Shown here piece after piece: positions 27,688 through 37,030 of a DNA stretch of 47,827 bases. This stretch comes from an uncultured Saprospiraceae bacterium. GTDB taxonomy: Bacteria; Bacteroidota; Bacteroidia; Chitinophagales; Saprospiraceae. The stretch covers positions 1 to 47,827 of the forward strand of contig CALLAW010000059.1 of the NCBI GenBank assembly GCA_938001865.1, given 5' to 3'. The notes under the pieces were generated by a model, which was not told where the DNA came from, did not search any database, and saw only the letters and a list, made by a program, of their open reading frames with translations. The position numbers and the translations under genes are program-made. Each line of letters begins with the position of its first letter. Within the stretch, counting starts at the first letter, position 1.

Positions 27688-27731
27688 AATAGTCGAATTA
27701 CATTAATATAGCTCTCCCTAATTTGGGAATG

Positions 27732-27739
27732 CAAAAGTA
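27732..27739 (-). promoter_or_regulatory. Predicted -7 element for rpmH-rnpA
   Basis: The minus strand reads TACTTTTG (TAnnTTTG match), placing a start of transcription near 27727 and a leader of about 40 bases before rpmH. It lies just past the rho stop codon, so rpmH need not depend on rho transcription. Confidence 0.4.
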
Positions 27740-27770
27740 GAGTTTTTTATTAATTATTGCCTAATTTCTT

Positions 27771-29534
27771 CTAACTATTCATTGAAATAAGGAATTCATC
27801 GTTGTTTTTAGTACTTCTGAGATGGTTCTTGATGAAGTTCATCGCCTCGTCTGGCTTCATATCACCAAGATGCTTTCTTAGGACGAACATTTTGCTCAGT
27901 GTAGTATCATCGTAGAGTAACTCTTCTCTTCTAGTACTTGACTTGACGAGATCGATAGCTGGATACATTCGCTTGTTAGCAAGTGATCTATCTAATTGGA
28001 GTTCCATGTTACCCGTACCTTTAAATTCTTCGAAGATAACTTCATCCATCTTAGACCCTGTATCGGTTAACGCTGTCGCCAATATCGTAAGCGAGCCACC
28101 ATTCTCGATATTCCGAGCAGCACCAAAAAACTTCTTAGGCTTTTGTAAGGCATTCGCTTCCACACCTCCTGAAAGTACTTTTCCTGATGATGGAGCCACT
28201 GTATTATAAGCTCTTGCCAATCGCGTAATGGAATCCAATAAGATGACGACATCATGCCCACACTCTACGAGCCTCTTAGCCTTCTCGATTACAATATTGG
28301 CTACTCTCACATGATTATCTGCTGGCATATCAAATGTCGACGCAATTACCTCGGCATTGACACTTCTAGCCATATCCGTTACCTCTTCAGGTCTCTCATC
28401 AATTAAGAGTACGATCATGTAACACTCAGGGTGATTCGTCGCTATAGCATTTGCCACATCTTTGAGCAAAAATGTCTTACCAGTCTTGGGCTGTGCTACG
28501 ATCAAGCCTCTCTGACCCTTACCGATAGGGGCAAAGAGTTCCATCATTCTATTCCCATAATCTTTACCAGCAGGATGAGTAGTCAGCTTGAACTTCTGAT
28601 CTGGGAAGAGTGGAGTCAAATAATCAAATGGCACCCTCTCTCTAATCTTAGCTGGAGCTAGTCCATTAATGCTAGATACTCTCAAGAGTGCAAAGTACTT
28701 CTCTCCTTCTTTAGGAGGTCTGATTGCCCCTACTACAGTATCACCAGTCTTCAATCCAAACAGTTTGATTTGTGATGGTGACACATAGATATCATCAGGT
28801 GATGTCAGGTAGTTATAGTCACCTGACCTCAAGAATCCGTACCCATCTGACATCATCTCCAATATCCCTACTCCTTCGATGACCCCTTCTAACTCTACGT
28901 TGAATATTGGCTCTTTAGGCTCTTGTTTCTGCTTTTTATGCTCATGGCGATTGTCTCTTCGATCGTCTTTTCTTTGATCTTTACGATCATCCTGTCTGTT
29001 CTCTTTAGAAGATTCATTGCGATTATCTTGCTTCTCTACTGTCTGATCTTTAGATGAGTCAGCATGAGATTTTTTTCTGTCCCAACTTTCGGTTTTACTA
29101 CTAGAGTTTGACTTAGATGCCTGTTCAGCCACATTTTCGTCTGTATTGACATCTTTCACTTCTGAAGTTCTACCAGCTGCAGCTTCTTCAGCAGCTTTGA
29201 GGGCTTCTCTTTCCTTCTTAGTGACTATTTTGAGTTTTTTCTTTGGTGGAGCTGCCTCCTTTGCAACTTGCTCTTTCTTAGGAGCAGTTTCTTTTGGAGC
29301 CTTAGGTTCTGATTTTGCCTTAGGTTGAGACTTTGCTTTCGGTTCAGGCTTAGATTTTTCGACCTTTGGGGGAGCAGCAGGCATATCCTCTACACCTATC
29401 ACAGCTTGTTGGTCTAGGATCTTATAGATGAGGTCTTGCTTACTGAGTCTCTTATAACTTTTGAGACCAATTTTCTCTGCGAGTTCTCTAAGTTCAGGAA
29501 CAAGCATATCATTGAGTTGTAGTATATCGTACAT
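27771..29534 (-). CDS. rho: Transcription termination factor Rho with long disordered insertion
   Basis: A 587-residue Rho, much longer than the E. coli protein (419). Residues 1-45 form the Rho N-terminal helical domain. About 50-205 is an insertion: first Lys/Pro/Ala/Glu-rich, then an Asp/Arg/Lys/Asn/Gln-rich polar run. The primary RNA-binding cold-shock-like domain follows (about 213-290). The RecA-like hexameric ATPase has Walker A AQPKTGKT (Lys353) and the [11 protein letters not shown] stretch of the secondary RNA site. Rho translocates 5' to 3' along untranslated RNA and releases polymerase. Extended disordered insertions are typical of Bacteroidota Rho, and in Bacteroides the insertion has been linked to condensate formation. 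The gene is divergent from serS with overlapping promoters. Confidence 0.97.
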   Translation of the reverse strand: MYDILQLNDMLVPELRELAEKIGLKSYKRLSKQDLIYKILDQQAVIGVEDMPAAPPKVEKSKPEPKAKSQPKAKSEPKAPKETAPKKEQVAKEAAPPKKKLKIVTKKEREALKAAEEAAAGRTSEVKDVNTDENVAEQASKSNSSSKTESWDRKKSHADSSKDQTVEKQDNRNESSKENRQDDRKDQRKDDRRDNRHEHKKQKQEPKEPIFNVELEGVIEGVGILEMMSDGYGFLRSGDYNYLTSPDDIYVSPSQIKLFGLKTGDTVVGAIRPPKEGEKYFALLRVSSINGLAPAKIRERVPFDYLTPLFPDQKFKLTTHPAGKDYGNRMMELFAPIGKGQRGLIVAQPKTGKTFLLKDVANAIATNHPECYMIVLLIDERPEEVTDMARSVNAEVIASTFDMPADNHVRVANIVIEKAKRLVECGHDVVILLDSITRLARAYNTVAPSSGKVLSGGVEANALQKPKKFFGAARNIENGGSLTILATALTDTGSKMDEVIFEEFKGTGNMELQLDRSLANKRMYPAIDLVKSSTRREELLYDDTTLSKMFVLRKHLGDMKPDEAMNFIKNHLRSTKNNDEFLISMNS

Positions 29535-29654
29535 ATAGTGTGTAAAAGGGTGCCGAGGAATTTGTTATATCAACAAAGGTGGCAGAATGGTGAATAATGA
29601 AATAAATAAGGGTGAATTACACTAAATCCTTTTGGGTAAGGGTGTTTCGTTGTG

Positions 29655-29684
29655 CAAATATATGTTTAAATATTGAGTTTCAAA
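29655..29684 (-). promoter_or_regulatory. Predicted rho promoter (TTTG, 18 bases, TATATTTG)
   Basis: On the minus strand TTTG (29684-29681) and TATATTTG (29662-29655) are 18 bases apart, a good Bacteroidota -33/-7 pair. Transcription would start near 29650, giving rho a leader of about 115 bases. Such long leaders are common for autoregulated rho genes. Confidence 0.55.
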
Positions 29685-29688
29685 AACC

Positions 29689-29696
29689 TATCTTTG
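29689..29696 (+). promoter_or_regulatory. Predicted -7 element for serS
   Basis: TATCTTTG matches TAnnTTTG, with transcription expected near 29702, about 28 bases before the serS ATG. Its -33 region falls between the rho -7 and -33 elements, so the two promoters overlap back to back. Confidence 0.5.
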
Positions 29697-29729
29697 TCTT
29701 TCTAACATTATAAATGACATAATCGTACT

Positions 29730-31004
29730 ATGCTTCAAGTAAAAAACATCAGAGAAAACATCGATCTCATGAAAAAAGGTCTAGCCAAACGAGGCTGGGA
29801 TACATCCAAAACCGAAGTACTAGACCAAATCATCTCCATAGATGACACGAGAAAGAAAATGCAAACTCTAAGCGATGCCGAACTTGCTAAGATCAATACA
29901 TTATCTACACAGATAGGTGATCTCTTCAAATCAGGTAATCGAGATGAAGCCGAAAATCTCAAGCAAGGAATCGCAGACATCAAAGCGACGAATGAGACAT
30001 ATCTCTCCCAACTCAAAGAGGCAGAAGCACAATTAGAAGCAATGCTCCTTACAGTACCAAACATCCCTCACCTATCTGTACCTTCAGGGAATACAGATGC
30101 TGACAATGAAGTATACAAAGATTGGGATAAAACACTACCAGTAGTCGATGGAAAACCTCACTGGGACCTCGGCACACAATATAATATCTTAGACTTCGAG
30201 CTTGGAAACAAAATTACTGGCGCCGGCTTTCCAGTCTTCCGTGGCAAAGGATCTAGACTACAAAGAGCATTGATCAATTTCTTTTTAGATGAGTCTACAC
30301 GTGCTGGATACGAGGAGATCGTACCACCACTCTTGGTAAATGAATCCACAGCTAGAGCTACAGGACAGCTCCCTGACAAAGATGGACAGATGTATTACTG
30401 CGAAAGAGATGACCTCTACCTCCTGCCTACTGCAGAAGTACCTATCACAAATATCTATAGAGGTGACATAGTAGACGAGGCTGATCTGCCTCTCAAAATG
30501 ACAGGTTACACTCCATGTTTCCGACGAGAAGCTGGATCATATGGATCAGATGTCAAAGGGCTCAATCGTGTCCATCAATTTGACAAAATAGAAATCATCC
30601 AAGTCACCAAACCCGAACATTCGTATCAGACACTTGAGGAAATGCTTAACCATGTCGAACAACTCCTCATCAAATTGGAACTACCTTATAGGATATTACG
30701 TTTATGTGGTGGAGATTTGGGATATACGTCTGCACTAACTTTTGATTTTGAAGTCTATGCAGCAGCTCAACAAAAATGGTTAGAAGTAAGCTCTGTATCT
30801 AACTTCGAAACATTTCAGAGTAATAGACTCAAACTCCGATACAAAGACAATTCCGGCAAAAAACAATTGGCTCACACATTGAATGGCAGTGCATTAGCAT
30901 TAGCTAGGATAATTGTTGCCTTATTGGAAAATCATCAGACTCCAGAGGGCATCATCATCCCAGCAGCACTGAGACCATATACGGGATTCGATATGATCAA
31001 CTAA
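29730..31004 (+). CDS. serS: Serine-tRNA ligase
   Basis: A 424-residue class II aminoacyl-tRNA synthetase. The N-terminal antiparallel coiled coil (about 1-105) clamps the tRNA-Ser long variable arm. The catalytic domain shows motif 2 (PCFRREAGSYG, with VHQFDKIE after it) and motif 3 (NGSALALARI...PAALRPY). It charges tRNA-Ser, and tRNA-Sec where present. Length is normal. It is first in a plus-strand group with the zinc peptidase and frr, 60 and 55 bases apart, closed by the terminator after frr. Confidence 0.98.
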   Translation: MLQVKNIRENIDLMKKGLAKRGWDTSKTEVLDQIISIDDTRKKMQTLSDAELAKINTLSTQIGDLFKSGNRDEAENLKQGIADIKATNETYLSQLKEAEAQLEAMLLTVPNIPHLSVPSGNTDADNEVYKDWDKTLPVVDGKPHWDLGTQYNILDFELGNKITGAGFPVFRGKGSRLQRALINFFLDESTRAGYEEIVPPLLVNESTARATGQLPDKDGQMYYCERDDLYLLPTAEVPITNIYRGDIVDEADLPLKMTGYTPCFRREAGSYGSDVKGLNRVHQFDKIEIIQVTKPEHSYQTLEEMLNHVEQLLIKLELPYRILRLCGGDLGYTSALTFDFEVYAAAQQKWLEVSSVSNFETFQSNRLKLRYKDNSGKKQLAHTLNGSALALARIIVALLENHQTPEGIIIPAALRPYTGFDMIN

Positions 31005-31064
31005 CAGATAATGTTATTGACACATTAACATAAACACTAAAAAAGAAGAAAAAAGTAACGTATT

Positions 31065-31757
31065 ATGATGACATACATGATTATTGTAGGATTTTTTAGT
31101 CTAGTTGGCTTCCTAGTCAGCAATAGATTGAAATCCAAATTCAAACATTATAGCAGAATACCGAGTAGTGGCAATGCAAGCGGAGCAGAGGTAGCACATC
31201 AGATGCTCACTCACTTTGGCATACATGACGTCAAGATCGTACAGGGTCAAGGGATGCTGACTGATCACTACAATCCACTATCCAAGACTATTAGCCTCAG
31301 TCCAGAGGTATACCAAGGAAGAAGTATCTCCTCTGCTGCTGTAGCTGCACATGAGTGTGGCCACGCAGTACAGCATGCCGAATCCTATGCTGCTCTCAAG
31401 ATGAGATCCGCAATAGTTCCTGCCGTAAATTTTTCTAGCCGTATCCAGCAATTTCTCTTCATGGGGATGATGGTAGGTTTTGGTGCAGGGTCAGGTGCCT
31501 TTGGCAACATGTTACTGATAGCACTTACCATTACATTTGGTATAACTGCCCTCTTCAGTCTGATCACACTTCCAGTGGAGTTTGACGCAAGTAAGAGAGC
31601 ACTGCTCTGGCTAGATGAGACAGGCAATACTAGAGGTGAAGCATATGATGGAGCCAAAGATGCTCTGACGTGGGCTGCAATGACATATCTTGTGTCTGCA
31701 ATCTCAGCACTCGTAATGTTTTTGTATTTCTTCCTTAGAATGATGGGTTCAGAGTAA
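31065..31757 (+). CDS. YugP-type integral membrane zinc metallopeptidase
   Basis: A 230-residue membrane protein. It has an N-terminal transmembrane helix (about 3-20), then a soluble segment with the zinc motif HECGH (His96, Glu97, His100) followed by AVQH104. Two to three further transmembrane segments lie near 128-180 and 205-227. The pattern, including PLSKTISLSPEVY before the motif and FDASKRA (188-194) after it, matches the neutral zinc metallopeptidase family that includes B. subtilis YugP. Its natural substrate is not known. It sits between serS and frr, probably in one transcript, with no evident functional link. Confidence 0.9.
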   Translation: MMTYMIIVGFFSLVGFLVSNRLKSKFKHYSRIPSSGNASGAEVAHQMLTHFGIHDVKIVQGQGMLTDHYNPLSKTISLSPEVYQGRSISSAAVAAHECGHAVQHAESYAALKMRSAIVPAVNFSSRIQQFLFMGMMVGFGAGSGAFGNMLLIALTITFGITALFSLITLPVEFDASKRALLWLDETGNTRGEAYDGAKDALTWAAMTYLVSAISALVMFLYFFLRMMGSE

Positions 31758-31812
31758 TATATTTGACCTCAGTCATATAAATAAGATATATCAAGAGAAA
31801 AAGTAACAAATA

Positions 31813-32370
31813 ATGGAAATAGAAAGTGTATCAAAGTCCGGAGAATCAACGATGAGCAAAGCTGTAGAGCATCTCCGAGCTGACCTCGTCAAAATTAGAG
31901 CAGGTAAGGCTAATCCAGCAATCCTTGACGGCATCATGGTCGAGTATTACGGTACTCCTACTGCCCTCTCGCAGGTCGCTAATATCAGTATCGCTGACTC
32001 CAAAACACTCAGTATCCAACCTTGGGAAAAACCAATGCTAGCTGTCATAGAGCAGGCAATATTCCAAGCTAACTTGGGGATCACTCCGATGAATGACGGT
32101 GAAAACATTAGAATCTCAATACCACCTCTCACCGAAGAAAGAAGGAAACTCCTCGTCAAGCAAGCCAAAGCTGCAGGCGAAGAAGCTAAAGTCAGCATCA
32201 GAAATGAAAGACAAAAGCTGATGAACTTTATCAAAAAAGAAGTCAAAGACGGTTTCCCAGAAGATCAAGGGAAAAAACTTGAGGCCAGTATCCAAGGTCT
32301 AGTCAACAACTTCTCAGCCAAAATTGACGAGATAGTTAAGTCAAAAGAAACCGAAGTGATGACAGTATAA
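31813..32370 (+). CDS. frr: Ribosome recycling factor
   Basis: A 185-residue protein of standard length for RRF. With EF-G it splits the post-termination ribosome. Visible family stretches are LRADLVKIRAGKANPAILDG, VEYYGTPTALSQVANIS, IQPWEKPML and the C-terminal RNERQKLMNFIKKEVKDG. In many bacteria frr follows pyrH; here it follows a membrane peptidase gene instead and pyrH is not in the window. A strong terminator lies just downstream. Confidence 0.98.
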   Translation: MEIESVSKSGESTMSKAVEHLRADLVKIRAGKANPAILDGIMVEYYGTPTALSQVANISIADSKTLSIQPWEKPMLAVIEQAIFQANLGITPMNDGENIRISIPPLTEERRKLLVKQAKAAGEEAKVSIRNERQKLMNFIKKEVKDGFPEDQGKKLEASIQGLVNNFSAKIDEIVKSKETEVMTV

Positions 32371-32401
32371 AAAATGCAAAATCAGGCATTGTTAAAGATA
32401 T

Positions 32402-32440
32402 AAGCCTTCGTCTACTCTATATTGTAGACGAAGGCTTTTT
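32402..32440 (+). terminator. Strong intrinsic terminator after frr
   Basis: A perfect 14-bp stem (AAGCCTTCGTCTAC / GTAGACGAAGGCTT) with an 8-base loop is followed by a short T-run at 32436-32440. It also lies just past the stop of the convergent membrane protein gene, but the minus-strand side has no T-run. Confidence 0.9.
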
Positions 32441-32459
32441 ACTCTTACCCAATTCGCTA

Positions 32460-33830
32460 TTACTTGATCTTATGCAAGATCAGTTCCACTCCACCAGTCT
32501 GCCATCGCTGAGATTGCTCGTAGAGTTGCTCGAGCCGTTGATAGTCTTCCCGTGATACAGTATTCATGATATTGGAAGTGACGATATATCGATCATTCCC
32601 AATCATAGCACTTGGGTAAATGCAATGCTGATCATCTAAGGTCCGATATTTACGATTACCCCTCAAGGGGAAATAAGTACCTACTTCACTACAATCAATC
32701 CCCTCTATCCTGAGAGTATCTTCCATCTTATCTACTAATGTCTGATACGGCACATACGCAAGACTACTATCCCACCCTTGAGCTATATCTCTGGGATAGA
32801 CAATAAAGTGGCTCATGCATTGCAACAGCAATAGACTCGATACTAAGATCAATTGAGTCCGTCTCGACCAATCACTCTGACTGATACCACGTAAGACTAA
32901 AAATAAGCCTACTAATATTACAGGGAGATAATACCGATGCCCAGTCAACCCAGCAAATGGTGTTGTCAACAGCACGAACGCTAGAAAAAGAACAACAAGT
33001 AACTTGAAGTACTGCTCTGTCAGAGCAACTCTTACGCTTCTACCTTGAGACCGCACAACATTTACCAAGAGTAATCCTCCTATGCCTATCCATATCACCC
33101 TTCCAAAGTCTATCAATCGCCAGATCATCAGACCGACATTATAGATCCATCCCTTGATCGAAGTGAGTGAGATACTTGCCTTCCAAGGACTCCCATCATG
33201 GACCCCTATCCACCCCTCTGCACTATAGTGCCAGACATAATATGCCACTACTAACGCAGCAGCCGGCATGCCTACTTTGATTAGATGTCTCATACTCTCT
33301 CGAGTCCACAGCATCCACAGCCCAAGACATCCTGCTACAACAATACCCCTAATACTTATCAAACTCAACAAGACCAACCCAACGATCTGCAGTATTCCAC
33401 TCTTAGTCTCTCTCCCCTCGAGCACCATCAATAATCCAGCAACCAAGACCAACTCTGGTGAGACTAGCGAGATCTGAGCTAATAATGTCGGATCAAATAA
33501 CAACATCGCAGTTGATACAAAGAGCAGCTTCCTATCAAGAATATAACGACCCAATAAACAATAAAGAAAGTATACTATCGCTAGTGCAAATGGCAATACT
33601 GCGAGATGAGAGACGATCAAAGACTTGCCAAAAATAGTCCATACCACAGCTATATAATACCCAAAGAATGGAATATGACCACTATTGATCTCCTCTGGCA
33701 GGAGTGTAAGACCACAGCCACTCTCATAGTAATAGAAGGCATGCTTAGACCCTAGCTGGATCGTATCCCAGAAGAATGGGGCTTGGGCAAAATAAAAGAC
33801 AATCGCTGTAACCAAAGTGACCAATATCAT
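32460..33830 (-). CDS. GT-C (GT39/ArnT-like) membrane glycosyltransferase
   Basis: A protein of 456 residues from the ATG at 33830, with roughly 10-12 hydrophobic helices. The first luminal/periplasmic loop carries FFWDTIQLG, with Asp22 at the position of the catalytic Asp of GT-C enzymes, then GHIPFFGYYIAVVWTIFG, a typical PMT/ArnT-like second stretch. Such enzymes move a sugar from a polyprenyl-phosphate donor to lipid or protein at the membrane. The frame stays open upstream to ATGs at 33992 and 34073, but these overlap rplY and its promoter and give an unlikely N-terminus; the exact start is the main doubt. Donor and acceptor cannot be inferred. It stands alone, convergent with frr and divergent from rplY. 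Confidence 0.82.
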   Translation of the reverse strand: MILVTLVTAIVFYFAQAPFFWDTIQLGSKHAFYYYESGCGLTLLPEEINSGHIPFFGYYIAVVWTIFGKSLIVSHLAVLPFALAIVYFLYCLLGRYILDRKLLFVSTAMLLFDPTLLAQISLVSPELVLVAGLLMVLEGRETKSGILQIVGLVLLSLISIRGIVVAGCLGLWMLWTRESMRHLIKVGMPAAALVVAYYVWHYSAEGWIGVHDGSPWKASISLTSIKGWIYNVGLMIWRLIDFGRVIWIGIGGLLLVNVVRSQGRSVRVALTEQYFKLLVVLFLAFVLLTTPFAGLTGHRYYLPVILVGLFLVLRGISQSDWSRRTQLILVSSLLLLQCMSHFIVYPRDIAQGWDSSLAYVPYQTLVDKMEDTLRIEGIDCSEVGTYFPLRGNRKYRTLDDQHCIYPSAMIGNDRYIVTSNIMNTVSREDYQRLEQLYEQSQRWQTGGVELILHKIK

Positions 33831-33946
33831 AAGATCCAGAGTGAAATAGACCTGAGAGCTTGGTTGATATTGAGATTTTTTGAGAGACAGGATGAAAGGA
33901 TTTAGTAATTTTTTGTAAAGAAGTGGCTTTTTTTTTACGATAATAC

Positions 33947-33954
33947 TATCTTTG
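33947..33954 (+). promoter_or_regulatory. Predicted -7 element for rplY, preceded by a T9 tract
   Basis: TATCTTTG matches TAnnTTTG. Transcription near 33960 would give a leader of about 30 bases to the rplY ATG at 33991. A run of nine T (33928-33936) lies in the spacer between the -7 and -33 positions. Confidence 0.5.
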
Positions 33955-33990
33955 CAGTCCTTTAGGAAAAAGATAAAAATAAGAACTGCC

Positions 33991-34608
33991 ATGCAAATAG
34001 TCAACGTCGAAGCACAAGAAAGAACTTCTTTTGGAAAATCATCTAACAAAACGATAAGAAAAGAAGGTCTCATCCCAGCGGTAATCTACTCTAAAGAAGG
34101 AGTAAAACACTGTAGCGTAACTCACGCTGATGTCAAGCACCTTGTCTACACGGCTGACTTTAAGCTTGCAGAGATATCTGTCAATGGCAGTAAGTCTAAG
34201 TGTACATTACAAGACATCCAGTTTCACCCAGTGACAGATAGTATCATCCACATGGACTTCCTCGAGCTCATCGACGGGCATACTGTCAAAGTTACTGTTC
34301 CTGTGAAGTTCAAAGGTGTGTCTCCTGGTGTGAAAGCAGGTGGTAAGTTGATGCCTTCACTCAGAAGAGTGAAGATCAAGTGTACTCCAGAGAATATTGT
34401 AGAAGAATTATTCTTAGACATCTCAGAACTAGAACTAGGATACGCAGTCAGAGTAAAAGACATAGAGCTACCTGAGGGAATAGAAATCATGAATAACGGT
34501 GCCACTCCAGTAGCATCAGTAGAGATTCCAAGAGCTCTTAAGACTGCAACTGATGAAGAAGAAACTACCGCTGCAGCTCCTGCGGAAGAAACTGCAGCAG
34601 CTGAGTAG
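33991..34608 (+). CDS. rplY: 50S ribosomal protein L25 / general stress protein Ctc
   Basis: A protein of 205 residues. It is the long Ctc/TL5 form: an N-terminal L25 domain (about 1-90, beginning with QERTSFGKSSNK and IPAVIYSKEG) that binds 5S rRNA, and a C-terminal beta domain (about 95-185). The last 20 residues are Ala/Glu/Thr-rich and acidic, as in many Bacteroidota members. The frame extends 13 codons upstream to a TTG, but the ATG at 33991 gives the family N-terminus and lies after the predicted promoter. A loose inverted repeat (34614-34640) follows the stop without a T-run. Confidence 0.96.
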   Translation: MQIVNVEAQERTSFGKSSNKTIRKEGLIPAVIYSKEGVKHCSVTHADVKHLVYTADFKLAEISVNGSKSKCTLQDIQFHPVTDSIIHMDFLELIDGHTVKVTVPVKFKGVSPGVKAGGKLMPSLRRVKIKCTPENIVEELFLDISELELGYAVRVKDIELPEGIEIMNNGATPVASVEIPRALKTATDEEETTAAAPAEETAAAE

Positions 34609-34683
34609 GAGTTCTCAATTACTTCATTCAATCAATTGAGGTTGGAATAATTATTGATATATTATATTAAATTGTAATATATC

Positions 34684-35196
34684 ATGATACATTTCCTCTT
34701 TTTAATCCTCTTGTCAAGTTTCAGTAATGGGTACACAGAGTCTGTTGCACTCAATACCTTAGTTGCAGATAAGAGTGAAGCTTGTGATACACACATCATT
34801 CGTGATAAGCGGAATCAACGCAACGATCTCGTAGCATTTGCACAGACATTTGTGGGCACACCATACAAGTCAAAGCAATACAGTGCAAATGGATTTGACT
34901 GTTCTGGATTTGTTCAATATGTGTACCAACACTTCGACATTGATCTCAATCGAACGAGTACTGAGATAGCTAAGCAAGGAAGACGCAAGTCTAAGCCAAA
35001 TAAAGGTGACTTAGTTTTCTTCTCAAGTGGTAAACGAATCCAACATGTGGCAATCGTGACTCATATAGATAAGAGGGGGATACATATCATACATAGTACA
35101 TCCTCCAAAGGCATCATCCAAGAGTGCATCCAAGAGTCCAAATATTGGAATTCTCGATACGCCTTCGCTAAAGATGTAATACTCTCCAGGAAATAG
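34684..35196 (+). CDS. Exported NlpC/P60 (C40) cell-wall peptidase
   Basis: A 170-residue protein with a short N-terminal export signal (MIHFLFLILLSSFSNG) and a complete NlpC/P60 domain from about residue 45. The catalytic Cys73 is in GFDCSGFVQYVY, His121 in IQHVAIVT and a polar third residue His137 in HIIHSTS. Enzymes of this family cut gamma-D-glutamyl-diaminopimelate or similar bonds in peptidoglycan. The domain is minimal, without SH3 or LysM binding modules, so it could act in the periplasm on wall turnover. It lies 75 bases after rplY and 79 bases before adk. Confidence 0.93.
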   Translation: MIHFLFLILLSSFSNGYTESVALNTLVADKSEACDTHIIRDKRNQRNDLVAFAQTFVGTPYKSKQYSANGFDCSGFVQYVYQHFDIDLNRTSTEIAKQGRRKSKPNKGDLVFFSSGKRIQHVAIVTHIDKRGIHIIHSTSSKGIIQECIQESKYWNSRYAFAKDVILSRK

Positions 35197-35275
35197 AACT
35201 ATATTGGGGTAATTGAAGTTGGAAATGATGAATATAGTTGCTGCAATAAAAAAATTATTAGGTATAAATCGAGAT

Positions 35276-35851
35276 ATGATAAATATTATTCTCTTCGGTC
35301 CTCCAGGATCAGGTAAAGGTACTCAAGCGAAGAAGTTGGTTGAGAAGTTCGGTCTCGTGCATATCAGCACAGGTGACCTCTTCCGACATGAGATGGGCAA
35401 TGATACGCCTCTTGGCAAACAAGCCAAAGAATACATCAAAAAAGGGGAACTTGTACCAGACTCTGTAACGATCGGAATGCTGAATAATAAAGTCAATGCT
35501 CATCCAGAGGCAAAAGGATTTATCTATGATGGATTCCCACGTACTATACCCCAAGCTGAAGCCTTAGACGAGATGTTGGCAGGACGTGGTCAGGCTATTA
35601 ATGGTCTATTTGCACTGACAGTAGACGACAACGAAATCGTAAAGCGAATCCTCTCTCGTGGTGAGACATCTGGAAGAGCTGACGACTTAGATGAAGAGAT
35701 CATCAAGAATCGCATCGAAGTATATAAAGAAAACACTCTAGAAGTCTATGACTACTACAACACTCAAGATAAAGCTGTCTCTATCGAAGGGCTAGGCTCG
35801 ATAGAGGAGATTGCAAGCAGACTACAGGCAGCTGTCAATACTACAGTCTAG
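35276..35851 (+). CDS. adk: Adenylate kinase
   Basis: A protein of 191 residues that catalyses ATP + AMP = 2 ADP. The P-loop is [10 protein letters not shown] at residues 7-16. The AMP-binding stretch STGDLFRHE and the DGFPRT motif are present. The LID is the short kind ([11 protein letters not shown]), so the total length is near 190 rather than 214. The frame is open upstream to a TTG at 35213, but the ATG at 35276 ([11 protein letters not shown]) gives the usual family start. obg starts 8 bases after the stop, indicating an adk-obg operon. Confidence 0.97.
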   Translation: MINIILFGPPGSGKGTQAKKLVEKFGLVHISTGDLFRHEMGNDTPLGKQAKEYIKKGELVPDSVTIGMLNNKVNAHPEAKGFIYDGFPRTIPQAEALDEMLAGRGQAINGLFALTVDDNEIVKRILSRGETSGRADDLDEEIIKNRIEVYKENTLEVYDYYNTQDKAVSIEGLGSIEEIASRLQAAVNTTV

Positions 35852-35859
35852 ATCAGAGG

Positions 35860-36909
35860 ATGTCAGATCAGTCATTTATAGATTATGTCAAGATTTCTTG
35901 TAAATCAGGAAATGGCGGAGCAGGCTCAGCACACTTCTTTAGGAACAAACTCATGCCCAAAGGTGGACCCGATGGTGGAGATGGAGGCAGAGGGGGACAT
36001 ATCATCCTCAGAGGGAATAAGCAACTCTGGACTCTACTCCCACTCAAATACCGCAAGCACATCAAGGCAGGACATGGAGGCGGAGGTGGTCGTAGCGGGA
36101 GGACTGGAGCTGATGGCACAGACATCTATCTCGAAGTACCAATAGGAACAACCGCCAAAGACGCTGAGACCGGTGAGTTTCTCTTCGAAATCGAAGAACA
36201 CGAACAACTCGAAATATTGCAAAGAGGCGGACGAGGAGGCAAAGGGAATACTCACTTCAAATCACCAACAAATCAGACACCCCGCTATGCTCAACCTGGC
36301 GAGGAAGGTATCGAAAGTTGGATGATCCTCGAACTCAAAGTACTCGCCGATGTAGGCCTTGTAGGTCTACCTAATGCCGGGAAGTCTACCCTACTCTCAA
36401 GTATCACCGCTGCCAAGCCTAAGATAGGTGCTTACCCATTCACTACTCTAGTACCTAATCTAGGAATCGTCTCTTATCACAACGATCAGTCATTCGTGAT
36501 GGCAGATATCCCTGGTATCATAGAAGGTGCTCACAAAGGGAAAGGCCTTGGATATCGATTCCTCAAGCATATCGAGAGAAATGCCGTACTCCTCTTCTTG
36601 ATCTCAGCTGATAGTGATGATATCAATGCCGAGTATAGAGTACTCATCAATGAACTCTTACAGTATAATCCAGAACTCCTGGATAAGCAGCGCATACTAG
36701 CCATAACCAAAGCTGATATGCTTGACGAAGAAATCAAGGAATTGATCTCTTCAGAACTGGAGATAGACATTCCTTATCTCTATATCTCCTCTGTAAGTAC
36801 TGAAGGACTTCAAGATTTAAAGGAACTCATCTGGCAAGCTATCGATCAGGAGAGCAAGCATCTTGATGACACGGTCCACTTTGCCAAGTATACTGAAGAA
36901 GAAGAGTAA
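35860..36909 (+). CDS. obg: Obg-family GTPase (ribosome assembly)
   Basis: A 349-residue GTPase. The N-terminal glycine-rich Obg fold (about 1-158) has repeated GGxGG stretches ([27 protein letters not shown]). The G domain has G1 GLPNAGKST near 168-176, G2 [10 protein letters not shown]3 DIPGI and a TKAD specificity motif. A short acidic tail follows. Obg binds the large ribosomal subunit, couples GTP state to late 50S assembly and responds to ppGpp. It is 8 bases from adk. No variable C-terminal OCT domain is visible, as in many Bacteroidota. Confidence 0.97.
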   Translation: MSDQSFIDYVKISCKSGNGGAGSAHFFRNKLMPKGGPDGGDGGRGGHIILRGNKQLWTLLPLKYRKHIKAGHGGGGGRSGRTGADGTDIYLEVPIGTTAKDAETGEFLFEIEEHEQLEILQRGGRGGKGNTHFKSPTNQTPRYAQPGEEGIESWMILELKVLADVGLVGLPNAGKSTLLSSITAAKPKIGAYPFTTLVPNLGIVSYHNDQSFVMADIPGIIEGAHKGKGLGYRFLKHIERNAVLLFLISADSDDINAEYRVLINELLQYNPELLDKQRILAITKADMLDEEIKELISSELEIDIPYLYISSVSTEGLQDLKELIWQAIDQESKHLDDTVHFAKYTEEEE

Positions 36910-37030
36910 GAAGACATCTCCTTAGACTAGAGAGCAGTGACTCAAGATCGTAATTCACTCTATAGCGCAACTCACTCTCAAGCAAGCAATACCTTGTACT
37001 GCAGAGATTACCTTATCCTATCCTAGAGAT

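Noticed and set aside
33831-34073. Longer N-terminus for the glycosyltransferase-like gene, starting inside rplY
   Set aside because: It would overlap the rplY promoter and coding start and adds an atypical Lys-rich and Ile/Phe-rich segment. The helix beginning at ATG 33830 already leads into the catalytic Asp loop.
35213-35275. Upstream extension of adk to a TTG
   Set aside because: Adenylate kinases of this type begin a few residues before the P-loop; the ATG at 35276 gives exactly that.
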